Made by a program: the position numbers and the translations under genes
Notes under the pieces: generated by a model
Told to the model about the DNA's origin: nothing
What the model saw: the letters and a program-made list of their open reading frames with translations, nothing else
The model's database searches: none
Part shown: positions 33,103-45,420 of the stretch, piece by piece
How positions within the stretch are numbered: the stretch's first letter is position 1
Layout: each line of letters begins with the position of its first letter
DNA from: Pithys albifrons albifrons
Lineage: Eukaryota; Chordata; Aves; Passeriformes; Thamnophilidae
Reading direction: 5' to 3'
Length of the DNA stretch: 64,000 nt
Assembly (NCBI RefSeq): GCF_047495875.1
Contig: NC_092471.1
Coordinates: forward strand, 5,911,001-5,975,000

Positions 33103-35159
33103 ACCAACTTTTGCAGAGCTCTAATTTCCATTTCAACACCTCCAGGCTTACTAGAAAGCTGTGTTTGTACCAGCAGAGACCTTAATTTATATACAGAAAC
33201 AAACAAAAAATTTAAAATTGAACATAGGAATTCTATTGCCAAAAAACATCCTTTACTAAGGGTTCAAATGTAATGACACTATCACTTAGAATAGCCCCAT
33301 GTGGGTGTGTGACTCCTGAGAGCTGTGAGAGGAAAATAAACCACATTAAAATACAATTCCTCTAGCTGTTTCTGAGACACAATCAAAACGTTACAACAGG
33401 GATTTTTCAGAAGACAGGATTCTAGCTCAATAAAATCTATAGATTGGGTAGTCCCAAATGGCTCATGTGGAATTTTTATTCCAATCTAAATGTGGAAATA
33501 ATCTTTACATATACCTGTCTGCACGTAATATTTTCACCACTGGAATAGCTGAGTCTCCCATGCTTCGATTCTTGACCTTGAAGAGCCCATGTGAAACTGG
33601 AAATTTAGAATGTAGGACAGAGATTGAGGCACAGACATTGATGCCACATATTTTTAAGTACCCTATCAGCTGGTCTGTCCTAGGAGGTACCTATGGAGAT
33701 CATCAGAACCAGATTATTTCCAAGTGGTGTGGGAATAAGAGGGATCCAGCTGATGAAACCTATAGGAGACTCAAAGTGCTGTTGGCACCAACGGACATTA
33801 GAGAAACTATAGAGCTGTGGTGCAAAACTCAAAACTTCTCTTGAAATAACAACTGTTCCATAGAAATAAAACTAAAAAAGGGAATAAATTATCAGTGCTT
33901 GCACTGGAGAAGATTATTTGCACTCAGGTCTGCCCAGCATATTTTTATTCAAAATGGAAAATGCTCTGCTTTGCTCTGCAGCTTCTAGATGTGTTCACCT
34001 GAAAAAGATACATAAAAGTACAGATGTCGACATAGCTGTGAAAGAGCTCTCATCCAAGAAGCCATTACCTGGACTGGAATTCCCTAAAGATACCCAAGAA
34101 GGCTATAAAATCAGGAATGTCACATAGGAAAAATAGAGGGGACAATTATTTACTGTTTCCTGCAATACAAGAAGTACGAGACATCACTGTCTGGAAATGA
34201 TTAGTAGCTGGTTCTAAAGAAACTGAAGAAAACAATTTTTCCTGCACTGTACAGTTAAACTAAAGTACAGCAGGCCCCAAAGTGCCTTCTGCTGGCACAC
34301 AGCACTGTTGGTCGTTGATGTCCAAGGGGTGAAAAGTCTCTTTTATATTACATAGAACATATCAGAGAGGACTCTCAAGGCGTAAGGGGGCACAGGTTTA
34401 GTCATCCTGTGGCACTTTCATGATAGCTCCTCTGCCAAGGCCAGGACCCTGAGCCAATCCCATACATTCACAGCTTCAGTCAGTGTAAGGACCTTCAAGG
34501 CACCGTAAGAAATCCTGGGCCCTCACTCCTTGTCTTTCCAAGTCCCTGTGTGTGATCAGAGGCAATCACTTCCACCTAATCATCCTGCAGGCATTGGCCA
34601 GCGTGCTCCAGTGATGTCTGCATCGATCAGACAAATGGAGAGGAAAGTATTAGTAGGATTATACTCTGAAAACAAATCCTAAATACTCATCACATTTAGT
34701 ATCTTCTGGCTTATCCAGCTAGAACTGTTATGATGGTCTGCAGCAAAGATCCTGGAAGACTCGGAGTATTCTCAGACAATCCCCATGCATTTTTTCAATC
34801 AGATCCGCTTCTGGTACTGGGCTTACCAGTACACATGACTCACTGCCAGAATGTTAGGAAGCATGAAGCAGAAAAACATCCATAAAGCATTAGATCACAA
34901 TCCCAGTGACAGCACTGACGATTACTAAGGGGGGCAGAGGAAAAGCTCATATTAAAGACTTTTGCTAGGATGAGTATTTTGCAGCATTTAAAATTCTTTG
35001 AAGATTAAGTCTGTGTTAGAAGATACCCTTGCTCAGAAAAAGACAACCTTTGGCCAGTATTATATGATACAGCTATGTGACCATCTGGATTTTGACTTCA
35101 ATCATTTTCATTGATTCAGAGGCATTTTAAAATGCTTAAGTTACTACATTGGATTTAAA

Positions 35160-36080
35160 TTTCAGATCGATGCTGTCTTTGCAGAGCTGCTCTGCCTTGA
35201 AACACAGCTGAGCAAACGTGGTGCGGTGGCTGCTAGGGGTTGTGCCAGGGGGTGTTGGACCTGGCATCTCTCCCATCCAGGCAGCTATTGACCAGCATCC
35301 TCTTGGAGCTTGTTGTGTTCATTCTGCTTGCAGCCTTCAAGGTCTCAAGTGTCTTGGATGGCACGAGGTCTTCGCACATTAAATTCTTCTACTGGCAACA
35401 GCAAAGATGGCTCCAATTACCATCTTCTTGGCAACTAATTAACTAGAGCCAAACAGTCTTAGAGCAGTTTGGTTGAGCCTGTCAGTGGTTGGCATCTGCT
35501 TCCCTTCATCTCTGTGCAGGGTGGTCAGACAGCTCTTGTATTGCTTGCTGTCCATGTCATCTGAACCACTGCAGGTGGCAGAAACAGTCTCACCTTGGCC
35601 TCTCTGCTCCTCCTCCTCATCCCAGGAGCTCTATGTGCCGAGCTGGCACAGCATGGAGTCACTCCCTGCTATATAGGGCACAGCAGAAATCTGCCAGGTG
35701 TGCCAGCGGGAACTATCCTCTTGTGTTCAAACATAATCAGCCACGGGTTCCTGCTAAATTATCTGCTTCGTACAGCGAAGGTGAACTTCTCCATCACATC
35801 CCTGACATGATTACCCCGCTTGGCCTGGCTTCCCGCCCGGAGTATTCCTTCCCCCTGCCGTGCCAAACCTTTGGAGCGAGTTCAGCTGCACACTTTGGTT
35901 GAGGCTTTCTCCTTCTCCTCTGCTCCTGTCCACTGCTTTGCAAGAAACCCCTACAGAGGGAATATTAGTTCAATCCCCTGGTGCCTCTTTTCCGGCGCTT
36001 GTGCAGGGAACGGTGCTAATTACTGCGTTACATCCTGCAGCTTGAAAGGAATTCGCAATGAAGCTGACAGAATTGGACTG
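35160..36080. promoter_or_regulatory. Candidate regulatory block with raised CpG
   Basis: Within otherwise CpG-poor DNA, this stretch keeps many CpG sites: GTGGTGCGGTGG, GGCACGAGG, CCCCGCTTGG, TCCCGCCCGG, CTGCCGTGCC, GGAGCGAG and TCCGGCGC. It also has homeodomain-type cores (ACTAATTAACTAG near 35435, GCTAATTACTGCGTTAC near 36015). The combination of AT cores and intact CpG is typical of regulatory DNA. It falls short of a CpG island and has no obvious promoter elements, so the call is low confidence. Confidence 0.25.
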
Positions 36081-38423
36081 AATACAGTGTAAGAAAGTGA
36101 AACTTGAGTGTCAGCAGAGATGTGACAACACTACAGGAGATAATTCAACCAAATGCATCTGCCACCATGGGTCCTTTGCCCCATAATAAAAGAAATTACG
36201 ATTTCATGATAAGCCACAGCCTTGCATCAGTAACAAGAAATACAGCTCCTCCTGGCTGTGAGGGGCTGCTGAGGCTGAAACATAAAGACCTCTGCCAAGT
36301 TACATGTGGACTGGTCTCAACTGGGATTATATTTTTCCTTCTGTATTTCAGTACAAAAGAGATACTTTTTCACAAAGCTGGAATGAGAAAAAAACACTTC
36401 CTCCTTTCAAGCTGCACAGAGTCACTAAATCTTTGTTGTTCCCTAAATACCTAACATCAAAAAATCTGAAATCAGAGGAATTATCTCTTCCCTGAACTTT
36501 CAGGGCTGTTCTATAGGGGTAAATCATTGGCCGACATGTAAAAACCCAGCAAACCTTGAAAATATTTTAGGAGATTCTTCTTTTCCTGCAGCCTCCAATG
36601 TGTTTAGGGATTAGTATCCAGGGCATCTATCATGAAAGTCTTTAAGTAGGATCAATAGAAGAAGAAATGAGTAATCAATACATTGATGAGCACAGTTTAA
36701 CCTTTCCTCAAGAACTGCAGGGACAAGGAAGTATTTAAAGAAAGTTTGGGTAAGTTTTCATAAAATGAATATCAAAATTGCAGAAAGTTCTCAGCTATAA
36801 ATAGATCAGGATGGCAAGCAGACATCAAACAACTGCATATGTAAAGGGCCTCTGGCCAGCTTCTGGTCTAACTCCACCACCCTGACCATCTCCCAGATTA
36901 CTTCCACAGCAGCCCAAGGTAAAAATACAAGATCAAGTAGGGAAAAAATAAAATAATAATCCCTTACTATGGATGCAGAAAGCTCTTGGGCAGGTCAATC
37001 CTCCTCACCAGCACAGCTGGGTGAGCAGCACATTCACTGGAGGAGGGACTGCTGCTGGCCCAGCACCTCTGCCTCCAGAGGGACAGCCCAGGAGGTGCCT
37101 TCACCTCCTCAGCAGAGAAAAATGCAGAAACAGAGGCAAAACTCTGCCCTGGCAGCTCTAGAGCTGCTATGGCAGCAGAAAGGCAGGGCTGACCCTGCTG
37201 CTTCGAGAAGGCACGTTATCACTGTGGTGCCCAGGGCACCAGCAGAATAACTCCCTCAGAGAAGTACACAGCTAATTAATTCCCCACATACTGTGCTCTG
37301 CATGTGGTGCTGAACAGCCACCATTGCAATGAGAAATTAGTCCAAGTGTGAATATGACCAAGTAGTCAGGAGCTGGCTTATCCTTTACCAACCCTCAGCC
37401 ACCCATCACTCTGGCAACACCAGTCTAATGAGAATTTATGACCCGCCACTAGCCAGGGAAGTTCACCTGGGCTGGAGGATAGGTCATGGACCTTGGTTCA
37501 AGGTATTTTCCTTTGCTGAGAGGGCAGGTGTGCCTTGTGCTCCTTCTGGGAAAAAAAGACTAGTAGTGCCAGCATAAATCATAGCATGGAAGCACTCAGT
37601 CTACTTTGTGCACCCAAAACACTTAATGCCCCAACAGCCATGCCAGTCCCTCCCCAACAGGTCCTCTTGCCAGAGGTAAGCAATCTTTGCTGTGAGTCCC
37701 TGGGCTCAGTTTTCCTCCACAGCTTGCTGTACATGGGAATCCCCAAAGGGATAAGAGCAGAAATAAGGTGGTCTTCATGATGGAAGAGGAGGACCTGCAC
37801 AGAGCACCCCACATCTACCTGGGCATGACCCAGAGGAGCGGGGAGCAGTCTGAAAAGCACCCCAGGAGACCTGACTGTAGTAGCAATCAGCGTCAGGAAC
37901 TGTGTAATCTTTTGCCATAGGTGATTTTGCAAGCAATTATGTAATTACTGCTTTCAGGATTGGCATAAAAGCACCATAGAACTGTGCCAAACTCCGATCA
38001 AGACTTAAAAACACTTGGAAAACCTTTGATAGAGACAAGAGGTGGGACAGGCTCATGTCTGCAATGCGTGGAGGAGACTCGGTGACAGAGGATCAATTTT
38101 CTACTCTGCTGCAGATTTCCTGGATGGGACCAAATACACCATTTATCACCATTTCTAAAATGGAAATAGCATATTTCTATTAATTTGCAGCAGCACCATA
38201 AGCTGCTGGAGGCAGCTATGTGTTGCCCAGTACAGCAGGATGTCTAGCCCCATTAAAATAAAACCCCAGCATTAATAAATGTTGCCAATTCAGGACTCAT
38301 ATGACAAGCTCAGACTTTGAAAATTCCTAAGAAATTCAGCAAAGTACAGGGCTCCATCTTGTACTGACAGCATATTTTTTAAAACCTGTTATAGACAGAT
38401 AAATAGATTTTACAAAGTAGACA

Positions 38424-38451
38424 TTATATATACATATATATACACACACAC
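38424..38451. repeat. (TA)n/(CA)n microsatellite
   Basis: A run of TA dinucleotides with interruptions (TTATATATACATATATATAC) leads into ACACACACAC. Compound TA/CA runs of this kind are usually length-polymorphic. Confidence 0.9.
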
Positions 38452-41400
38452 GGAATTTTTTCTTTAAAGCATTTCTGTTACATTTCTTCTCTAAATGTTA
38501 TTGTTTTTCCCATGCAAATTCGAACCCTGAACCAGGTATTTTACAGCAAGGAAATTATGACCAAGGGTATAAATACATCTTACCCTACCACTGACTGACA
38601 ACATGAGCTTCATTTTCATGCTTTCTAACACTGCCTGAATCACTAAATATGTTTCTGTTCTTGTAAAACAGCATTCCACATAACTTTTATTTGTGAGTAA
38701 AAGCGAAAAGAAGCACACACACTGCTGAAATCAGGAATAAATTATTTTGGCAGAGTCCATTACTCTGGGAAGTAGTCTGAATACCAAGCTGGCAACATAA
38801 ATACAGGCCAAGACTAATGCTAGTCTGTCACCAGCATTTGCAACACCTGTTCCAGACTCCTACGTTACCTCTGCTGAGTCTAAGTCAAAGCATCAACATT
38901 GTGAGTCTTCCCATTGCTGCCCACAGGCTCAAGGTCCATCATGAAGGGGCTCACTCTGCTGCCACATGTGAAGCAACGGTCTTTCACTTGGGTTTCTACC
39001 CACTCACCCTCGTCACAAGTCAGTTGCTGCTGCTGCACGTTGAGTTGTGCCAACACCCAGCAGACCCAATGCCAGCACTGTCATTGCAAGCCTGGGCACA
39101 CACAGCCCATGGGCACCTCAAACACCAAGCATGGGGAGGGCTGGGGTCCCTTAGGGCTCCCTAGGAGGAGAGATTAATAGCAGACACTTCCCTCTGGGTG
39201 AGAGAGCACACTGCTACTCTTAGAGAAAAAACGGGGAGCAGCTGAGGAGGACAGCAGTGGGAAAATATTTTTTTTCATCTAAATATGCAACAAGAAGTAT
39301 CCTTTAAGAAATACTAAATGACAGTCAAGAGACTCAACAAAACATCATTCAGTCACTTTGCTTTTGTATTACATCCCCTCATACTAAAGTGAGGGCTGCC
39401 ACCAACTTGCCCAAGGCAGAAGTGGCGGGTGGCTCTGCTGTGCTGACCACACTGCCCAGCCACGTTCTGCCACCCTCGTGTGCCAGCTCCCAGCTGGCCC
39501 CAGAGCACCACAGACCCCAACAGCAGCCCTGCTCAGACCCACAGCTCTGGCCAGGCTGCTGACCCTGCCTCCAGTTCCTTCCCTGAGTTTTGGTGTAACC
39601 ATATAGACTGAACCTGACCTGATGTCTCCTTCTAGTCACACGTGTGCCAGGGATTCCCCAGAGTTTATCCTGTTGGGAATGCTTGGTTTGCATGAACTTT
39701 GGGCTCAAAATGGATGATGTATTCAAGTGACATCCAACAATATCAACTAGTGACAATGAGGTATGGAGTCAAGACCTTGTTGCCACACCTGCCCTGTAAT
39801 CCATGTTCATCTTTTATTGAACATGAGAACAAAGCTGTCTGATTTACATCTATGACACCCAACACAGGACATGGAATGATCTTGGTTCGGTGTCAGTCTT
39901 GTTTCAAAAAGGCTACAGGCAACATGTGCAAGAGTATTTTCCAAGGTATTTGTAACCACTTATTTCAAATCCTTCTCTGCTTCTGAGGACTATATAAATA
40001 ATCACAGTGACCACATCTTTCCTGTTTATCCCCTATTTAAATGCCTTTTTCACTCCAGTCTTCTCATCAGCAAAGCATACCTTCAGGGTGTCCTCGTATT
40101 TCTAAATATTCCAGAAACTGCAGATGATTTACTCTCACAGTCCTAATGTAGCTCAATCCATTCTCATTTTCTATTTGTGACAGCAGTAGTTTGCTAAAGA
40201 ACATCAGCTCCTATCAGTTCATACCGTTCATGACAACTTTACAGTATCTGATATAATTTCTAATTTTTGTGCCTCGAATGGCAATGTGCATTCCAGCAGC
40301 TGCATGTTCCATGGAAGCGCGAAGGCACAGTCTGCATCCTGCCACCAGATGGTACTCCATATGGACACAGCAGAGGAGGACATACTGGTGCTGCATCACC
40401 AGTGGCAATCCAGACCCTTCCCCCTCAACATATTCTCTCTAATGGTGTTGAGGATCACACATCCCAAGTTCTTTGTTCATTTCTGCATCCTACATAGACC
40501 CAAAATGTGGTGGAGACCACTTTACTTTTCTGCTTCAAGGAGTTGCAGGCAAGTGTGGCCACCCTGTTTGTGTGCACTCTGCCCCAAGCTGGAATTCTGA
40601 GCTTGCCCTGTTTCTGCTTGACCCACAAGCTCCTGAGCACCATCAGTATAGCTATAAACTCCATGTGGAGATAGATGGCATTTCTCCAGGGACACATGTG
40701 TCCCAGTATGGCTTGGAGGCCACAGACCAGCTGCCATTTGGGTGAAGCAAAAAATCCAAGCCCTGCCTGCTGCCAGCCAGAGGAGATCCTGGCCACTGCT
40801 CATTCTGCAGAAGAGGGAATCCCAGGGTACTAGGCACATCCCAATGTCTGTAATTACTTATTGACCTGAACATCTTCACTTGTACCTTCAGGTAGAAAAT
40901 CTGTTTGACATTCTGGAGCAGAATCACCCAGACGGGATGATTGGACTGTCACAAAGGAGATTATTTTTCAGTTAAGTAACATACCCATCCCTGCATGAGC
41001 TATGGATCTGACAAACCTGTTACTGGAAGTTCCTCAATACACCTCCACAGTAGATATCCACTTTCACACACAGGCACTGCATGAGTTTTCATTTTCATAC
41101 ACAAACACTTGTACACACAAGTTTCTTACAAAGGCTGTGCACAAAGTACATTCTGCATCCATCTTTCTCCACTTCCCTGTGGCTGATGGCACTAAACACA
41201 AAGGAATATCACTCCAGTAAGTACCTGGAGACTGGACTCAGAAGAGATGTCTACTTTTTCACTACATGAGGAAATGGAGCATCTTCAGAGGCACCAATCC
41301 CAGCAAAGCCTGTTATTAACATATGTACATAGATGATCTTTCCTTTAGGGCAAATTCCAATGGTCATCCTGGTATGACCTGCATCAAGTATTCCATAATC

Positions 41401-42109
41401 CTGACTCATGACCTCAAAATGCTCAAGTTCGGCTAAATAAGTATATAAAAAAAAATGCTGGGCTCTTACTCGCTTTCCTATTCTTGAACACAGAACTGTC
41501 TTCTCATGTACAATTCTCATGGGAGCCCATCTGCATGTGTTTGCTGTGGTCATGCAGGATCTGAGCATGCAGCACCACCCCACAACTGGGGCAGCAGCTC
41601 TGCAAGTGGCTGTATCAGTGACATAGGGAGAACATAACATCACCTGTTACAGCAGCCAGGTCTGCTGCTGACCCTGTCTAAGGCTGCTCTGCCTCCTGTT
41701 TCCCTCATTGACACCCAAACATAGCAACAACCCTGGAAGGAATGCCCAGTCCTCTGTGAGGGGTTGATGGAGGGGAAGAGCCAGACACATGCCTGAACAA
41801 GTGCCTGCTCTCTAAACCTTCCCTGATAGAGAAACTGCCGAGACTCTGTGGTCTGAAATCCCACTGGGCAGCAAAACAGCCTGACGACTCAGCATCAACT
41901 CAGGACAACTTCCCCAGGAACAGGAGCTGCCAACCCCAACACTGTGGTCCCGTGATTCCCACCATCCCCTGAGTGCAGAGGGAGCCATCCAGTCATTAGA
42001 TGCCCTTTGATCTTCTCTGGAATAAAAGACTAAAAAAGAACAGATTGTTTTCTTAAAATAGTGGGGGGAGGTGGAAGGAGAGAGGGTAAGAAGGAGCAAA
42101 ATTGGCCTG

Positions 42110-42325
42110 CTAGGTTCATCTCAACCATAAGAAAAAGTCTTTTTAACTTCTCTTAATGAGGACTACTTTTTTCCAGATACTACCTAATTATTGCAAATTG
42201 CTTCATCTTTTAATTGTTACTGCAAGGCAACTAAACATTGTTACGTTGATTGCTCAAGAGTGGATTGTTAATGGCTTTAATCATTTGATGATCCAGTAAT
42301 ACAATCAATGTAACTCTGCACCTTG
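42110..42325. promoter_or_regulatory. Candidate regulatory block
   Basis: An open-frame-poor, AT-rich patch with a dense series of cores: CTACCTAATTATTGC, TCTTTTAATTGTTACTG, TACGTTGATTGCTC, ATTGTTAATGGCTTTAATC and AGTAATACAATCAATG. No transposon signature or simple repeat is present. This is the densest such patch between 33 and 44 kb. It is inferred from pattern only. Confidence 0.28.
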
Positions 42326-44859
42326 TAGGAATAATTTTTGGATCCACATGCTCAGAAACACATCTTGCTTTCCCACATGTGAGCCTCTGTGGGCCAGATC
42401 CTGCCAGCCTTCCTCAAGTGCAGCTGTACTCTCACACATGACTAGTCCCACAGATCTCTGTGGGAACACCCAAACAGCATGGACTCATTTTACCTAGGTT
42501 TGTCAAACTGGGCAGGCAAAGATGGGTTTGCTTCTGTGTTGCAGATGGGTGATTTAGTGTTATGGGAGACAGAAGATAAGATCACCAAGGTGGGCTCTGG
42601 CTATGGTACAGAGAATGATGCTGTGCAGCACGTTTTCCAAGGAGGGCCTTGGACCTCTTAGGAGGTTCCTCCAGAGATTACAAGTGCAAAAATGGTGTAA
42701 AATGCCTTTGGTGGGGAGAAAAGAGGTAGCAACAACTGATTCTGGCAAGGCAGGGACCATCTTACCTTTCTGTCTCTTATCTCACTGTTGCTTGGGATTG
42801 ATCCTGGCAGTTGAGGTCTGATGTAGCTGGATCCTGGGCATCTCTGCAGTCTAATTCCAAAACAGTCAGACCACTGCTGTATTCTGTAGGGAGTCCCAAA
42901 GAAAAAAAATTGTCTGAAGACACAGCTCTCACATGAAGTAAAAATAACAGTGTTTTTCTCAAGTAGTATTTAGCCCTCACTAACCCTCGGCTTTAAGGCC
43001 CTGCATAGATTTGTTTGGCAGAAGCTGTTGGTTTCCTGTGGTCTGACTGCCCCAGAGTTGGTGGGAAGAGGTGCTTCTGCACACTAGGCCAGGGACTTTT
43101 GCCATATGCTCTCACTTGGATTTTCAGCTTCAGAGTGCTTTTGGAACCTTTTGGAAGCCTTTGGAAGATTAGTTGTTTACCAGGGATGCAGGACTGTGCA
43201 GGTAGGACAGGACAGGGCATCCCTTCCCCTCACTTCAGCTGATCCCCCCATGCAACTGGTAGTGGTTCTCACTGGAGATCATGGGGGAGTCCCCAAAATG
43301 CAACTTTGAGGCATAAAAAACAGCACTGGAGGGTGAATTCCTTCAGAGTTGCTGGGAAAGAATGGATGAGGAGCACTGCCTGACAGGCTCAGTCAAAAAA
43401 GTCAGTTCTGATAGACAGCAAGGAGACTAATGAACTAAAGAGTTGCTTTGATTTAGTCTTCAAGGAAAAGGAGACAATTAAGAGGCTGTGTAATTCAATA
43501 ACAGTTAGCAGGAAAAGGAGCTGTCATAGGCAGAGGAAGGAGTGCTGGAGCACAGACACTCTGCAGAGGAACAGAGCAGTGGGACACAGCCACGCACATT
43601 TCCAGGGCTGGAGGGACCAGTGTGAGAGCCATGGACTGTGCCCAGCACCTGGGGATGATGAGGGAAGGTGAGGGGGAAAACATTATGTTTCCCAGGATGG
43701 CAAGTGGAAATTCACAAGGGGAAAAACAGAGATCAGCTTCCCTTTACTTTTAACACCAGATAAAACAAAAGGGCATTAAATTGAGCATTAGAGGGGCTAT
43801 CCACTGGTAAATTAAGAGGTGAAAGTCAGGCAAGCCCCATCCAGGCAAAGGTGGTCAGAGCAATTTATTCCCAACTTTTCTAAAATGGCCTTAAGAATGG
43901 TAGGATTCATTTTTCTTAGGGCTTCATTTCCTCATGTGCTGGGAACATGTTTTCCACCAGTGGTCAAGGACACACTGATGTTCACTAGCCAAGGATCCAT
44001 GGTGTCAGTCAAGGCCAAAACTGAGGGGATGCTCCCAGCGAGCACTGGCCTTCGAGCCTTCTCTGGAAATGGCAAATGGAGCAGTACCCAGCCCTGCCAG
44101 CACCAACCACCTAAAGCAGGAGTGTGAAATGCAAGCTGGTTCTGGCAGTCAGAAGCATGTAACTGAATTAGTGAGGTTTTTTTTCTCTGTCACCTCTCCC
44201 TTTACTTAAAGGCAATTTCTATACCCAACAGAGCAGGGAAAACCTGCTGAAGATAAGCTATTTTGGGGAGCAGAACATCTGGCAGGGAGGCAAGAACACC
44301 CAGGGGCTGGAACAGCCAGAGAAGGTGTGAGATGCTGCCCCCCACCCCAGCACTGGGAACTGGATCCCTCAGGTTATCCCCTCACTCCAGGGAACAGCCT
44401 CATCACCTGACTCCAGCTTAGCACAGCCCCGACCTCTGTAAACTGCCCACATTTACGTTCTCAGTTAAACAGAGTCCACAGGACTCCGAGCAAGCTGCTT
44501 GCTGATAAGCATTCCCTGAGCAGGACTAGAAAGATGCTGAGCACAACCATGATTTTACAAATGCAAGCCCCAGTTTGGCCAGCGTGCTGGGCAGGAAAGC
44601 TCTGGAGAATGGGGGAGTCTCATTACATGATCAAGGACTTGGAGAGTTTCTTTGACAGTGCAAAAATGATACTTTAACTTTGGCAGCTCATCAACAGACA
44701 AGGGCTCAGAGACCATCATGTCAGATACTATATCACTAGGAAGATCCTCAGGCAGGTGGCTGTAGCTACACAGATCATAATTTTTATTATCAAAACATTA
44801 TATGGCTCCTTACATAGTGTAAATGAGATGAACTACAAGAGCAAAGATGTACTGCTGAT

Positions 44860-45420
44860 TAAAAATACATGTGCGTGTACCTCAACAGTTCAGAGTCCAG
44901 TGGGCAGAAATGTTAAGTGGGGTCCCACTGAGTGCCCTGCAAGGTCAATGCAATTCAATAGTTTTATTAACAACTTGGAAACCAGACCAGGGGTATGCTA
45001 ATGAAATCTAAGCATTCTACCAGGATGGGAGGGTAGCAAATAATTTGCAGGACAGAAATAAAATACAATACAAGCTTGATGAATTAAAGAAGTAGCCTGG
45101 AATCAATACAAAGAAATTCAGCAGGACAAATGCAAAAGATTAACACATAGGAAGGAATAAACAAAAGGACAGAGGCTGTATGGAGATATCTGGCCAAATA
45201 GCTATACAACAGAGAGTGGTCTGGGGGGATGATCGATTGAACAGAAGTCAATAACACCAGGCTGCTGCAGCCCAGAAAGGTAATTATTCTGCTCTTCCCA
45301 GTGCTCGTCAGGCTGCTGTTTGAAGCAGCACACCCAGATCTGGGCATCACATTCTAACAAAGACAGACAAGGCAGAAGGAGTTCAAAAGACAGCAAAAAA
45401 ATACCAAAAGAATTGGAAAA
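44860..45420 (+). mobile_element. Old, highly diverged CR1 LINE fragment
   Basis: This weak but ordered match to the late ORF2 and 3' part of CR1 lies on the + strand. It includes AAGTGGGGTCCCACTGAG (the splice-like GTCCCAC block of CR1), TTTATTAACAACTTGGAAAC, GAAATTCAGCAGGACAAATG, CTGCAGCCCAGAAAGGTAAT and CACCCAGATCTGGGCATCAC. These keep the right order and spacing over about 500 bp. Many substitutions and indels break every frame. It is clearly older than the copies at 32 kb and 49 kb. The 5' boundary is approximate. Confidence 0.75.

Larger units (their letters stand above)
32770..44859. other. Single-copy non-coding DNA, no gene recognised
   Basis: About 12 kb with no recognised gene or transposon. 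It holds an (AAAC)n run (33074-33102), an AT/CA dinucleotide run (38424-38451), and regulatory-type blocks at 35160-36080 and 42110-42325. A frame of 128 codons at 33458-33844 has no recognisable motif. A donor-like AGAG|GTAAGC lies near 37676 with no convincing acceptor partner. Frames on both strands overlap throughout, as expected in non-coding DNA. Confidence 0.65.

Noticed and set aside
33458..33844. 128-codon + strand frame
   Set aside because: Checked for retroviral or transposase-like motifs and found none. There is no splice or start support.
38515..38540. TTCGAACC motif resembling a tRNA T-loop
   Set aside because: No matching A-box, acceptor stem or cloverleaf could be laid out around it.
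43300..43500. Possible internal CR1 or other LINE segment
   Set aside because: Phrases such as AAGGAGACTAATGAACTAAA looked LINE-like, but I could not place them in order against any known CR1 block.
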